Source: Solen grandis
Lineage: Eukaryota > Mollusca > Bivalvia > Adapedonta > Solenidae
Reading direction: 5' to 3'
Assembly: GCA_021229015.1 (NCBI GenBank)
Contig: CM037790.1
Location: forward strand, 54,594,361-54,658,360
DNA length: 64,000 nucleotides
Position 1 is the stretch's first letter; the number at the start of each line of letters is the position of its first letter. Positions 24,106 to 34,880 of the stretch are shown here, piece after piece. The position numbers and the translations under genes were made by a program. The notes beneath the pieces are model-generated. The model was not told the DNA's origin. It did no database searches and saw only the letters and a list, made by a program, of their open reading frames with translations.

Positions 24106-25795
24106 TTATTATTCCTTTCTTCCAAAAGAGGTTGCTATTTCAATAGGTTCCTGACGGTCTAGAATCACGAAAATTTAAAACCTCATACCTGACGCGATGA
24201 AATTTTAGAATCTATGATTTTTATTTTCCGATGACGTCACATGACGTCAAATTTGACATTTGTTACCAAAGTTTGTTCGCGCTCTACAGCCTTCATTTCT
24301 TGGCGGATTTTCTAGATATTTTCACAAAATGTGTCTATTACGTTCTAGATGTGCATGATTATATAGATTTTCCCAGATTCGAAAAGACCAAGGTTCTGTG
24401 GTTAAACCAAGTTTCGAACTTTAGACCTTAAAATGTTTTTAAGTATTTTTTAGCTCCTATGTAAGCTAGAAATCTCAAATTGACACCACATATGCGCATT
24501 GATGTCTTCTTCATATTCTGTGACATTTGTCGTCATATGACATCATTTGACGTCATAATGTTAATAACAATTCTGAAACAAATACAAACGGTTTTTCAGC
24601 CCTGTACTCTAAATTTCTTGAACGATTGGATTCAAATTTTCTCTCAATCTGTAGTATAGCATATCATTTTCAAATATCATTTCCGTTTTCGGAAAATATC
24701 AAAGGTCAAGGTCATATATCAATTATCGTTTTTTCTTTTGACCTGTAATATCTCAAAAAAAACAACATTCTTTCGAGACAATATGCGTATTTTTATTAGT
24801 GCTTTCGAAGCTCTTTCTGATGAGAAAATATTTTTGAAGATCGGGCTTGAAATGGCACAGTAATGGCGGAACAGCGAAAACGGCGCTATACGTAGTGTAG
24901 AAAACTGCATGTATCTCAAAACATATTGATTTTTGTAAATATCATTATGAACAGGATTTATTACCCAATAAATTTCCTTTCGAACGATATGCAGCTTTTA
25001 AAGATCCAAAGAAATAAAATAAAGCATGTGAAATGTTGGGAATTTAATGACCTTTCTAACGGTACCCTACTTGTCTTATTTGGTCATGATATAAGAAAGT
25101 TACATGAGAAATAAGAACTCATGATAAAAATCATAAAAGTGTAAATACGCAATTCAAACGCAATCAATAAACTATTCATTCTTATTATTTAAACATATTA
25201 AGCGTTATATGGTATGGATACCGAAGTAATAGCCTTTGTAAATCAATAATGTAACTATGCTTTAATATTTTCAGCCAAATTAAACAGGTTTTAAAAATTT
25301 AAAATGTGTTTCAAGTAATTCAGATACCACTGGAATATCAAATAGCTATATGTATATAAAGTAGAATATGAAGTTCTATTGAAAAATCTACTGGGCGTCA
25401 CTGTAAGCAAGCAGTAAAGGTATAACGTTTACCTGTGCTCATGTGAGGCGGCGGCCTACTATATTTGTTCGGGTTATCTCTATATATATTTTCTTTGTAA
25501 AGGAAATGTCTAGTGTATAAATTCATACTTCATTTTAGTGTCCTTTATTCATTAAAATACCTCGTTGTTCAGCATGTACTTTAAGTGTAATGTTACGTTC
25601 TTTTAAATGAACAAAAAGGAAAATTGTTTCATATTAAAGAAAGGATACATGTGAAATGAACTAAGTTAGGTAGAACACATATATTCTCAATATGGAAATG
25701 CAGGTATTATACCACAGAGAAACTTAAATTTGGGATGACGAAATTGTTTATGAATAAATTCTTTTCAGCTGATCAGGCTTAGACTGAGGTGCAGC

Positions 25796-25836
25796 GCAGA
25801 GAAGCCCTTATCGTTTGTGGGACAAACGAAGTCTAG
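25796..25836 (+). repeat. 3' terminus: subTIR with 2-bp insertion, hairpin, CTAG
   Basis: TCGTTTGT/ACAAACGA (25,811-25,829), CTAG 25,833-25,836. The subTIR reads GCAGAGAAGCCC, two bases longer than the copy at 14,101. Confidence 0.66.
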
Positions 25837-26855
25837 TTATTATTATTATTATTCTTTTCTTCAAAAATAGGTTGCTATTTCAATAGGTTCCTGACGGTCT
25901 AGAATCAGGAAAATTTAAAACCTCATACCTGACGCGATGAAATTTTAGAATCTATGCTTTTTATTTTCCGATGACGTCACATGACGTCAAATTGACATTT
26001 GTTACAAAAGTTTGTTCGCGCTCTACAGCCTTCATTTCTTGGCGGATTTTCTAGATATTTTCACAAAATGTGTCTATTACGTTTTAGATTCGCATGATTA
26101 TATAGGTTTACCCAGATTCGAAATGACCAAGGTTCTGTGGTTAAACCAAATTTCGAACTTTAGACCTTAAAATGTTTTTAAGTATTTTGTAGCTTTTATG
26201 TAAGCTAGAAATCTCAAATTGACACCACATGTGCTCATTGATGTCTTCTTCATATTCTGTGACATTTGGACGTCATATGACGTCATTTGACGTCATAATG
26301 TTAATAACAATCTGAAACAAATACAAACGGTTTTTCAGCCCTGTACTCTAAATTTCTTGAACGATTGACCTCAAATTTTCTCTGAATCTGCACCATAGCA
26401 TCTCATTGTCGAATATCATTTCCGTTTCCGGAAAATCTCAAAAGGTCAAGGTAATATATCAATTATCGTTTTTTTCTTTTGACCTGTAATATCTCATTTA
26501 TGGCATATTTTTAAACCATGAGTTTTCGGATACAATGAATTTCATATTCATATAACGTCATATATACGTCAGATTCGACGTCATGTGAAAAAGTTTGTAC
26601 GCGGTCTACAGCCATTATTTCTTGACCGATTTTCATCAAAATTGTCACAGAATGTGTATGTTATGCTCTCGTTGTGCCTTTCGGTGTCCGTGTTTCCAAA
26701 TTTGAAAGGGCAAAGGTTTTATGGCGAATCCAAGATTCGAACTAATGACGTCAAATTTCAAATGCGTATAAAATCGCTTCTAGAAGAGCTAGAAAGCTGA
26801 TATTTGACCCGAATATAAGTCTTTTATGTTTTCTTTTTATTCGCAGCAGATGAAT
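25837..26855 (+). mobile_element. Helentron-like element remainder, cut by scaffold gap
   Basis: TTATTATTATTATTATTC follows CTAG directly. CRE monomers continue to the N run. The segment is a near copy of 14,141-15,156 but carries many single-base indels (for example around 26,268, 26,310 and 26,560). These look like consensus errors at a contig end. Confidence 0.6.
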
Positions 26856-26955
26856 NNNNNNNNNNNNNNNNNNNNNNNNNNNNNNNNNNNNNNNNNNNNN
26901 NNNNNNNNNNNNNNNNNNNNNNNNNNNNNNNNNNNNNNNNNNNNNNNNNNNNNNN
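26856..26955. other. Scaffold gap of 100 N
   Basis: Exactly 100 N, the conventional placeholder for a gap of unknown size. The true distance between the CRE array and the gag-like fragment is unknown. Confidence 0.97.
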
Positions 26956-27369
26956 ACTCCTAGGTTTAGAGACGATATTTCCATTTTCGTCCAAACCCAA
27001 AAAATGACCCGGTTGTTCGTCGGTCAGTTCCCCTTTAAGGAGCAAAGCCAAGTTAACGTATTCATTTCGCTTGATTTTAAGTTTAAGCGTCTCGGGCACG
27101 TGGCTGCCCAATTTGTCTCTAGAGCCCTGAAAAAATTGAGGGTTACTGACGTGATCATCCGAGTCACTTTGAACAGGAAAAGTGTTAGGGAGGTTTAAAG
27201 ATTTCGAGATAATCTCCTCGAAATCAACTATTTTCCCATTACCTGGTTGGGATGCTGAGGGCTCGGCATGGCCAAGAAGATTCACCGTTTCGACGGATTC
27301 ATCGGCTGTCTGTGTCTCCGCAGACGCGACCTTCCGTCTCTTTCTCATCGGCCTCCCTCTGCCCGACAT
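26956..27369 (-). CDS. Retroelement gag-like ORF, N-terminal part (truncated by gap)
   Basis: The minus-strand frame starts at 27,369 and runs 138 codons into the gap. The N-terminus is MSGRGRP followed by a basic RKRRK patch that could be a nuclear localisation signal. An acidic, polar low-complexity segment follows, then a block reading LGSHVPETLKLKIKRNEYVN and LALLL at about residues 87-110. That kind of 'L-G-HV-x-K-I-x-EYV-x-L-LL' segment is what I associate with gag-like ORFs of DIRS/Ngaro tyrosine-recombinase retrotransposons in invertebrates. The rest, including any RT or recombinase, would lie in the gap. Upstream on this strand (27,370-27,545) is a C/T-rich stretch with GGGAGGCAACTCC. 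No intron or host-gene signature is visible. Confidence 0.5.
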
Positions 27370-27544
27370 GAGTATAGATGATGCTGATGATTAGTTGAAG
27401 ATTTTTTGCGATTAGCGCTGAGAAGTCAAATCGACTCTCTTCGGAGGGAGAACAAAAGAGGAAGCAGCAACAGGGGGAACCACCCTCCTAAATTCTAACA
27501 ATTGGAGTTGCCTCCCTTTGACCATTACACAATCGATGTGCTTC

Positions 27545-28339
27545 TAAAATAAATAAGCATTATTGCTTTGGCAATAAGCTGTAATATTGGACTTGAGGGT
27601 GAAATGGGCTGGAAACCCCCGATTGTCCGTCAGTGGAAGTTAATTGCTTTATACTGGTCAAAATTATCAAAAATGGAGGAATCTAAGCTAAACAAACGCA
27701 TTGCACTTTGGGCATACAGTAAGGCAAATCGGTCATGTAAAAACTGGTATTATTATGTAAAGTCTTTTTTTAATTATGAATTATTTGAACATATACATAT
27801 GTTTACAAAATCGTGAGGTTGGTAAATTTGTGCACGTTGTTGAGATTACTGCAATGAATAACTTTGTTAATGAATGGCAAACTTGTTTAAATAATATTAT
27901 TGGGCCATCTGGGCAAGGTCGAAATAAACTAAGACTGTATAGGTCTGTGAAATCTGATTTTAAAACTGAACAATATTGTAATATGATTTTGCCACCTGCT
28001 CATCGATCAGCTTTCAGTAAATATAGAGTAGGGGTGGCCCCAATTCGTATTGAGACTGGTCGTTATGAGGGCTTGAGTGAAGAAGCTAGGTTTTGTCCAT
28101 TTTGTAATGACACCTCAGTTGAAAGTGAGCTGCATGTTTTATTTCGTTGTCATGTTTATGATGACTTAAGGGAGGAATTATACTCTAAGGCAACTTCATA
28201 TAATAACCTGTTTGCGGAAATGCACGATTTTGATAAATATGTATTTCTGTTTTCCAATACAAATTCAACGATTTAAAGATTATGTGCCAAAACCTGCAAG
28301 AATGTTTTAGATAGACGACGTTTTTTACTATATGAATAA
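27545..28339 (+). pseudogene. LINE reverse transcriptase, C-terminal fragment with frameshift and premature stop
   Basis: Frame one (to 27,816) encodes GEMGWKP, RQWKLIALYWSKL and KRIALWAYSKANRS. These match the conserved segment downstream of the RT domain in many LINE ORF2 proteins. The reading continues in another frame from about 27,800 (ITAMNNFVNEWQ ... FSKYRVGVAPIRIETGRYEG), so one frameshift separates the halves. Near the end is a zinc-knuckle-like CPFC-x11-H-x4-C. A TAA at 28,274-28,276 interrupts the frame just before RLCAKTCKNVLDRRRFLLYE, the expected LINE C-terminus, which ends at 28,339. The endonuclease and RT core are absent: a 5'-truncated dead insertion. Sequence to about 28,650 is probably its 3' UTR. 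Confidence 0.75.
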
Positions 28340-28661
28340 ACTGTTTTAAGTATGTATTTTTATTATTACTATATTTGTTGATTGTTGCACTGTATAAAAT
28401 ATGTGTCTGTGATGCTGCTGTTTATCATGTTTTAAACAGTCTTCTCTTTATCGCTTTTTTATCATTTTACGTGTTTAATTAGTTACCGGTAAGTTTGACA
28501 TATTTTTATGCTATTAGAATGTTGTGCTCAGTTATTATAAAGTTATTATATAGTGTTATTTTAATATGTAAATACTCATCTCTTATAATTCCATATGGAA
28601 TGGCATTGTACTAATTTAAACGTTTGGATTTTGTAATTATTTTCATGTTGTACAATGATGA

Positions 28662-28800
28662 GATGCTCCGTGCAATACTTAATTTTGAGCAACTCACCTG
28701 TTTAAAGTGACTACTTGTTTTGTTTATGGCAGAGGATGACCTGTGCGAGGAGAGGCTGTCGATTTAGCGATTTCTGCAGAGAAACCGCCGATATGGTTAA
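28662..28800 (-). repeat. Third partial copy of the inverted-repeat arm
   Basis: Diverged match to 18,425-18,605 (CCGTGCAATACTTA, GAGCAACTCACCT, TTTATGGCAGAG, GCCGATATGGTTA in order) with an internal deletion. It shows that the arm is itself a dispersed repeat. Confidence 0.65.
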
Positions 28801-29593
28801 TCGTTTTGCGCCGTACATACTGAATCGAATGAAAATTTCAATCGAACAGTATTGACTTCTTAAGTTACAATATTTACTGACCGGGCCGGTATTTTTTAAA
28901 TACCACTGGTAAAAACCTGGGGCGATCAATTCGTGCTAATCCAGACCTTCACAAATTTTAATCACATTCTTGGACCTAGTCACAATGAACAGATTCTTCA
29001 CAAAGTTTTGTCCAAAAAGAGAAAATAATGATTGTGTTTTCATAACGTTTGGTGTGCTTTCGGTCTCAAGAAACGATCAATCAAAATACAGTACTCATCA
29101 ATTTATTTTGTTGCGAACTAGAACAGACCAACTGACAGTGTTCTACCAAAATATGCGCCCTTTTGGAAAAGGCGCGTTTAAATTTCACATGGGCGCCTAA
29201 AAAAAAAACGACGAATGAGTAAAATTTAACATTTCATTGGTTCATTGTATACTACGGTCCAATCAAGCTTTGTAGTCGTACAATGGCGAACGATCCTGAG
29301 AATAGTGAAAAACAACTAATCTCTAGTGAATTTGCAGATCATTCTCAACCAGATACAACCATGTGAACGAGAGAATTAATAGAAATATGGTAAATACGCT
29401 TGACCCAAATCAATCTTACCTCTTTCAGAAAAAAAAATGGTTGTATGAATTCTCTTTGTAAGAATATGAAGACAAAACAATGACATATGTGGTTTGTGCT
29501 AAAACAAAAGAAAAAAGATTTTCTCGCGTCAAGATGTAACAATTTTCGGATGAGTATGTTTGCGCATCATGACATTTAACTGATCTGATCATA
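28801..29593. other. Unassigned stretch with one weak first-exon candidate
   Basis: No repeat recognised. At 29,283-29,366 a 27-codon ORF starts MANDPENSEK with a good start context (ACAATGG), preceded by CCAAT and ATTGG boxes within 70 bases. It has no homologue I know; the call is weak. Confidence 0.25.
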
Positions 29594-31921
29594 GTTTCAA
29601 AGTTTCAAAGTTTATTTCATTCAATTCAGAAGATCATTGACCCATGTGGCATATACAGCATCATGACAGACAGTACATTAAACATACAAATAATAATAAT
29701 AATTCATTCTTATAGTATATCACAACATAACAAACAGATCATTGAAATTATTTGAGAGAGAGACTAAAAAAGAGAGAGCAGAAGGTCTTTATTATGTAAT
29801 AATTATTTTTCGATGGACATATATTTATTTTGGTCAGTATCGTGTAGGTCTAACCAGGTATATCCGTATTATACAATGGGATAAGTAAAATACTTATTTA
29901 GAATATATAACGATATTCAAAATACTCATTTTGCATATATGTGAGCATCCATATAAATCATTTGATTAATTCTTGTGCAAGCCAAGTGATGCTATACAAC
30001 TTACACATCAAATCAAATAACAGAAATTAAATCATAGAAACATCAATGAGGTTTGTTTGTTTGTTTATTTGTTGTTGTTTATTTTACTTTAAAATAAATG
30101 TATAAAAAAACTAGCTGTACAATATATTGCTCCTCAGTGTAAAGGCTTTATCAATAAATAATGCAAGCTTCCTTATCGTACACTTATTATCACAATTAAT
30201 CAGTTCAACAAATTTATACATACTAGGGCGTTTCCAATAATAAATAGGTATAAACTTTTTACGTAGATCATTGTACAAAGAGCATTCTAATACAAAGTGG
30301 AACTCGTTATCTTATGTATTACAGGTCAAACAAACTTCATTAGATATAGAGCTCATTTTCTTTTATGTTAACATTAGTACATGTATATGTATTTTGGAAT
30401 GTAAAAAACATTTAAAACAAAAAGGTTTAACCACCCATCAAAAATACCAGATAGTTCCTGAATACATGTATCAATATCAGTATTAGAGGATACATTGCTT
30501 ACACTTGTTTTAAATTTGTCCAAGTCTTGTTTGGTATCAGTCATTGACAAACGATCTTTGTAATCCAGAATATTTTCGGAGTTCCATATATATTTATACT
30601 TAATCTGATCATATTGTTCATCAACATTAACTGAAGTTAAATAATTTTTTTTGGAAACCTAAATTGAAATTTATCATGCAATGATCAGATAGTATATTTG
30701 GACCATCAATGTTAAACTACTCAATGAAATAAAAAAGAATTTGTGTGCTTATCACGTAATCCACCACACTAGAACCCCTATTTCCAACATATGTATACTG
30801 ACCTATATTTTTATCGTTACCTACACGCCCATTTAATATACGCATTCCAGTCTGTTTACAGAAATCTAGTAGCATCACACATTATTATTTAGCCTACCTT
30901 TATCCTTTGAAACACGAGTACAATAATCGTCTGCTAAAACATGCACATTAAATAGACTATTAAGGACAAAATCAGGGCTGTCAAATGTATGAGAATTTAA
31001 ATCACCACATAACAATAGATTAAAGTCATTTTCATTTCCAGAATCTAATGAGACAATATGTTGTAACAATCTGTCATACGTATGGGAATCAATCATACCA
31101 TGTCGGGTACTATTTTCAGGGACTATGTAATATAAGCAAATGAACAAAACACTTTTCAAACAAAGTTTACAACCTTTCACTTTCACACAAATGATGTCAT
31201 CATAACTTTGAAACATTAGTGTATCACTTGATATAAATTCGTTTCTAATATAAACAATAACACCGCCCGAGGAACATTTAGAAGATACCTTGTTTTCAGT
31301 CCTATGAAAAGCAAAATGTTCAAAATCTTTAACATTAAAATCAGAAAGTGCATTTGACCAAGTTTCAGTTAATAAAATAATGTCATATGAACTAAACGTA
31401 TTTATTATTTTAGGTGAATTTAGTTTATTTGTGCGTTTTGAAACGAGACCTTGAATAATAAGTAGAGCACAATGTAGCATGACCTTCTTCTCGATTATCT
31501 AGCTTTGACTATTGGGGAAAACCCGACCGTTCGCATGTGAGTCGCTGTTATCTTGTGATTGGTAGTTAATTATAGTTTCTGGCAATACCCGGTTTGTGCT
31601 CCGTGTAATACTAGTACTCTGTCTCCGGTATGGGTTGATAGATTGAGAGCGTTTCTCTGACCTAGAAGTAGCACGTGCTAAACGTGCTCTACCTCTCACA
31701 GGTGAAACAGGTGGCTGTGTATTGGTTTAGTGTGATTGTTTACATTTACTCTCGATACATGTGCTTTTGCCAAGTGATGCACCAGAAAGTGGAGATGGCA
31801 AAATATGCTCACTGCTTTGGGTTGAATGTGGCTGCTGTGACATTTGATTATTATAGGCCGCAGGATGTAAAACTTGTGGTTCTTTGCTGGGGCCCTGTGA
31901 AGTGACTGTTGACAGATGCAA
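29594..31921 (-). pseudogene. LINE with endonuclease domain and C-terminal knuckle but no RT domain
   Basis: Read right to left. At 31,921-31,499 are serine/proline-rich and basic segments (RGRARLARAT) that look like the region before the endonuclease. At 31,480-30,875 is an APE-type endonuclease frame (IQGLVSKRTN, ILLTETW, GGVIVYIRN, LLLCGDLNSHTF). After a frame break it continues (LDFCKQTGMRILNGR, YTYVGNRGSS, then SDHCM at about 30,690), covering the usual catalytic blocks. Instead of an RT domain, the text jumps near 30,350-30,420 to the C-terminal zinc-knuckle region (CLTC, one in-frame stop, H-x4-C, then LYNDLRKKFIPIYYWKRPSM). The 3' end has TTTGAAAC repeats at 29,595-29,618. A dead copy with an internal deletion of the RT. 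Confidence 0.75.
30875..31480 (-). pseudogene. APE-type endonuclease domain of LINE ORF2
   Basis: The longest open part of the decayed LINE (201 codons). It nicks target DNA in target-primed reverse transcription when intact. Visible blocks: LTETW near residue 36 (metal-binding Glu), GGVIVYIRN near residue 72, and GDLNSHT near residue 157 (the GDFN motif with L for F). The frame ends after GRLNNN while the homologous text continues in another frame to SDHC, so the catalytic His block is separated by a frame break. Confidence 0.72.
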
Positions 31922-32909
31922 AGATGTGCCTGATGATCATAAGTCCTCAGTGACTGTGTTGACGTAATGTATGAATAATTACTTAATTATATTGAGCGCC
32001 ATTAAAATTTGGATTGACCCCTATTTTAAGCCCATTGGGTCAATGTCCAAACCTACTGAAATTCTTGGCAGAATACTGACTTAAATGTATGTGGTCGTTT
32101 ATTCTCTATTATTTTCATGATTTTTTTTTATAAGCAAGACAGCACCGTGAAGTTGCAATGTGTGTGAACTAAGTACAAATATTTGTGCATGCTGTACTCG
32201 CTGACTTGCGAATAAAAGAATATGCCTGAAGTTTACTTATTGTATTAAATTTCTGTAAAGTTCTGACGCATTTAATACTTGTCCAATTACGGTTATGCTG
32301 AAACTGGAAGCAAACAATGCCATTATAGCCTATAAAGCTAAGGTAAAAATTAAATGATTAAACTCAAATTAAAGAAAAAAAAAACTTTTAAAACTGTTTG
32401 TCATATTATTTAAGCAACATTTTGAAAATAAAATTAAGAGTGTAAATGATGTAAGGGCACAACATAAATTCGAAAGCATTATTGAGTGTCAAAAATTATG
32501 TCTATATCACTGCATGTGAACGCGCAATAATCCTCCTGCTAAATGTACATGTATGGATACATTTCGGAATTTCTGTTAACAATAACAGATTCAGATGTTT
32601 TATTCCACTTAAACTTTACAGTTTTTCGTCTTACAAAATTTATACATTTAATATAACAAAGAACACGTGACATGTTAATAATCTCAACAAAAAAAAATAC
32701 ATGAACGAAATATTCACTCACTCATACATGCAGAACAGAACAGTACTTATAAAGAATTGAAAAATATTAATTAATTGAGGATGTCTTAAATTCAGCAGGT
32801 CCTCTTTATGTTTATGATAGAGAGCACCTGATTTTAAGAAAAAAAATATCTCTACTGTAAAAAAGTTATTATAATACATTTAAACATCTATATATTGATA
32901 TTTATTTAT
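31922..32909. other. AT-rich stretch, nothing recognised
   Basis: No coding frame, CRE monomer or SINE sequence that I can support on either strand. Confidence 0.4.
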
Positions 32910-33158
32910 TTATTCAACGTTCAGAAAATCTTTACGTATAACGTTAGCCTTATATATGTATTTACTCAGCTTAACTAACATATCAGTATTATCAGACTTC
33001 ATTAATTCAATAAATTTATGTATACTTGGGTTTTTTATATAATATTTAGGAATAAATCGTCTTCTTATATCTGAGTACTTATTACAAATCAAAATAAAAT
33101 GGTATTCGTAACAAAACGGTTGTATGCTAAACACATATGAATTTGACGGGCATATCAT
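32910..33158 (-). pseudogene. LINE C-terminal fragment, 5' truncated
   Basis: The minus-strand frame contains YEYHFILIC (second half of the C-terminal knuckle) followed by RRRFIPKYYIKNPSIHKF and IELM, parallel to the 29,594-31,921 LINE (KKFIPIYYWKRPSMYKF). Same family, diverged. Only the last 70 or so codons remain; the first cysteine pair is not visible. Confidence 0.65.
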
Positions 33159-33797
33159 TTTAGCATCAAAATTAAGAATAAGATAGCTTTAATTAATGTT
33201 AGTTGATCCAATATTGTAATCAATGCATGTACAATTTGGCTGATGAGCAATATAGTGGTTATGATGTGCAAACAAGTGATGGAAGGGTGTGAAAGAACGT
33301 TGCGTTGTAGCAGATGGTTGGGGTGCCCATCCTTGCCAAATGATATAAAATTCTGACGATTGGTTTCATGGGTTTCATAGAAGAATATTTTTGAAATTTA
33401 TTTTATTGAGTAAATATTGAAGCTAGAGTATATATATTTTTTTAATTTTCTATAAAAATTATATCAGGAAAGTAGCCGTTCCACTATTCACCTTATAAAC
33501 TTTATACACATTTCAATTCATTTATTTTTAAATACAAGCACTGAAAAATATGCTCAGTTTCATAAGCAAATATCAATACTTAAATTTCATAAAGAAGACA
33601 ATAGAAAACGTTTTAAATCTTACGTAATTTGATTAAGATTTAAGGGCTTAAATGTTGATTTTACCATTTTATTATGTGCATTAGAAATATATCGCCGCTA
33701 AAGCAAACAAACATACATAATTACAAAATGTCCATATCTGAAAAATGGCAGCACATAATTATCATGTTTTGTTGTTTTCTTGTAAATTAGAACTGCG
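33159..33797. other. Nothing recognised
   Basis: AT-rich sequence up to the SINE target duplication. No supported feature. Confidence 0.4.
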
Positions 33798-33805
33798 TAT
33801 CTTTT

Positions 33806-34110
33806 GTTTTTTGTTTGTTTGTTGGGTTGAACGTCCCACCGACAGTATTTCAGTCATTTGGAGACGATGTCTACTTGAGACAGATATAGTGCTGCCACAC
33901 TGCAGTATCACGCCATAGGCATGTGGCATGAAACCACACCCAGTCACATTATGCTGACACCGGGCCAGCCAGTCCTTTAACTACCCTTATATGCTGAGCA
34001 CCAAGCAAGGGAGCTATAACAGTACCATTTTTTACGACTTTTGTATGTCGTGGCCAGGGATCGAACCCACGAGTCCCCGCTCTAACCACTCGGCCACCGG
34101 GGACGGTGCT
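33806..34110 (-). mobile_element. tRNA-derived SINE, minus strand
   Basis: Read on the minus strand it starts GCACCGTCCCCGGTGGCC, with A box TGGCCGAGTGG and B-box-like GGGTTCGATCCC, and ends GGACGTTCAACCC plus an (AACA)n tail. A TATCTTTT direct repeat flanks it (33,798-33,805 and 34,111-34,118). Its B box keeps the TTCGA core lost in the 16,276 copy. Confidence 0.88.
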
Positions 34111-34118
34111 TATCTTTT

Positions 34119-34556
34119 ATTTGATACAAGTCAAGATGAATTAATAGATCAGCAGTCTCTATTGAAACGGATGGCTAGAATCATCGAGATTTTTGAGTTG
34201 ATAACTCAGTGACAATGGTATTTTTATTGGTAAGAACAGCATCGGCTTAATCCGCTCTACAAAAATTGTCCGTAAACTAAGTGAGTAAACTAAAACTCAC
34301 AGAGAAAACGACAATTGCTGTTTGTTTCTAGAATGAATACGCCCAAGAAAATTTCTGATCGTGAAACATTTTATTTCTCCCTTTCAATTAATCAATCGTT
34401 TTAAGATTCCTGAAAGAAAGAGTATTGCAGTTCTATTTGTAAGTATATACCATTCGAATTTTTAATACTCAACATGTATAAATATAACATCTGTCTAGTT
34501 TATAGGACTTTATGCATTGCTACTAAACATATCGAATTTACCGTTCTTCTCGTTCC
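34119..34556. other. Nothing recognised
   Basis: Non-repetitive AT-rich sequence between the SINE and the SGNH remnant. No supported feature. Confidence 0.4.
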
Positions 34557-34787
34557 TTATGAGCATGTGCATATATTTTTAACTATTGTGTTGTCTAACC
34601 ACCATGTACCCCATAAACTTGTCTTATATAAAATATTATTGCTTAAGAAGTAAGCTTTCATATCAAGAAGGAGATCACCCTTGCCAACAAAACTGACCTT
34701 GGCCGACTTCAAATGAAAACCTTTTTGCCTGAAACTGGCACTAAGCCGCCTAACTAAACTGTCTCCGAAAACGGAAACTGAAGTCAT
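34557..34787 (-). pseudogene. Diverged SGNH-hydrolase-like remnant, N-terminal part only
   Basis: The minus-strand frame starts MTSVSVFGDSLVRRL and continues through SFVGKGD, matching the first 55 or so codons of the array ORF (47,894-48,487, from its second Met) at visibly lower identity. After GKGD the text no longer matches and the frame ends. Blocks III and V are absent. Its leader (34,788-34,880) matches the sequence upstream of the array ORF but lacks the 47-bp duplication present there. It is therefore an older copy and supports the second Met as the ancestral start. Confidence 0.7.
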
Positions 34788-34880
34788 TCTTTAAAAATAA
34801 ACACAAAAAAACTATACTTAACTCTGCAGAAACTTATATAGCAAGACAAATGAGAAAGGTGAAAATTCTATAGAAACTTC

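Larger units (their letters stand above)
19008..25836 (+). mobile_element. Triple nest of Helentron-like elements
   Basis: Three 5' termini are stacked at 19,008, 19,062 and 19,117, each TTAG followed by a CTTTC stretch and a TTGGGTTTGT box. Downstream lie three 3' termini (CTAG ending at 21,688, 24,105 and 25,836). The simplest reading is an inner element 19,117-21,688; a middle element 19,062-19,116 plus 21,689-24,105; and an outer element 19,008-19,061 plus 24,106-25,836. After each CTAG the sequence resumes inside the T-rich/(TTA)n stretch that normally follows a 5' terminus. Subtype C monomers fill the inner element, A and B the middle one, and a single monomer plus degenerate tail the outer one. 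Confidence 0.68.
23614..26855. repeat. Direct segmental duplication, copy 2 (ends in gap)
   Basis: Counterpart of 11,805-15,156. It stops at the scaffold gap and gathers single-base indels in its last kilobase, so an assembly duplication (retained haplotype) is as plausible as a real tandem duplication. Confidence 0.72.

Noticed and set aside
437..26800. CRISPR array
   Set aside because: Repeats are about 450 bp monomers with no short repeat-unique spacer structure, in eukaryotic transposon sequence.
26751..26984. Minus-strand ORF spanning the N run
   Set aside because: It is open only because N codons are not stops; it joins unrelated flanks across a gap of unknown size.
27004..27394. Plus-strand ORFs opposite the gag-like frame
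   Set aside because: Antisense shadows; the minus-strand frame has the recognisable gag-like block.
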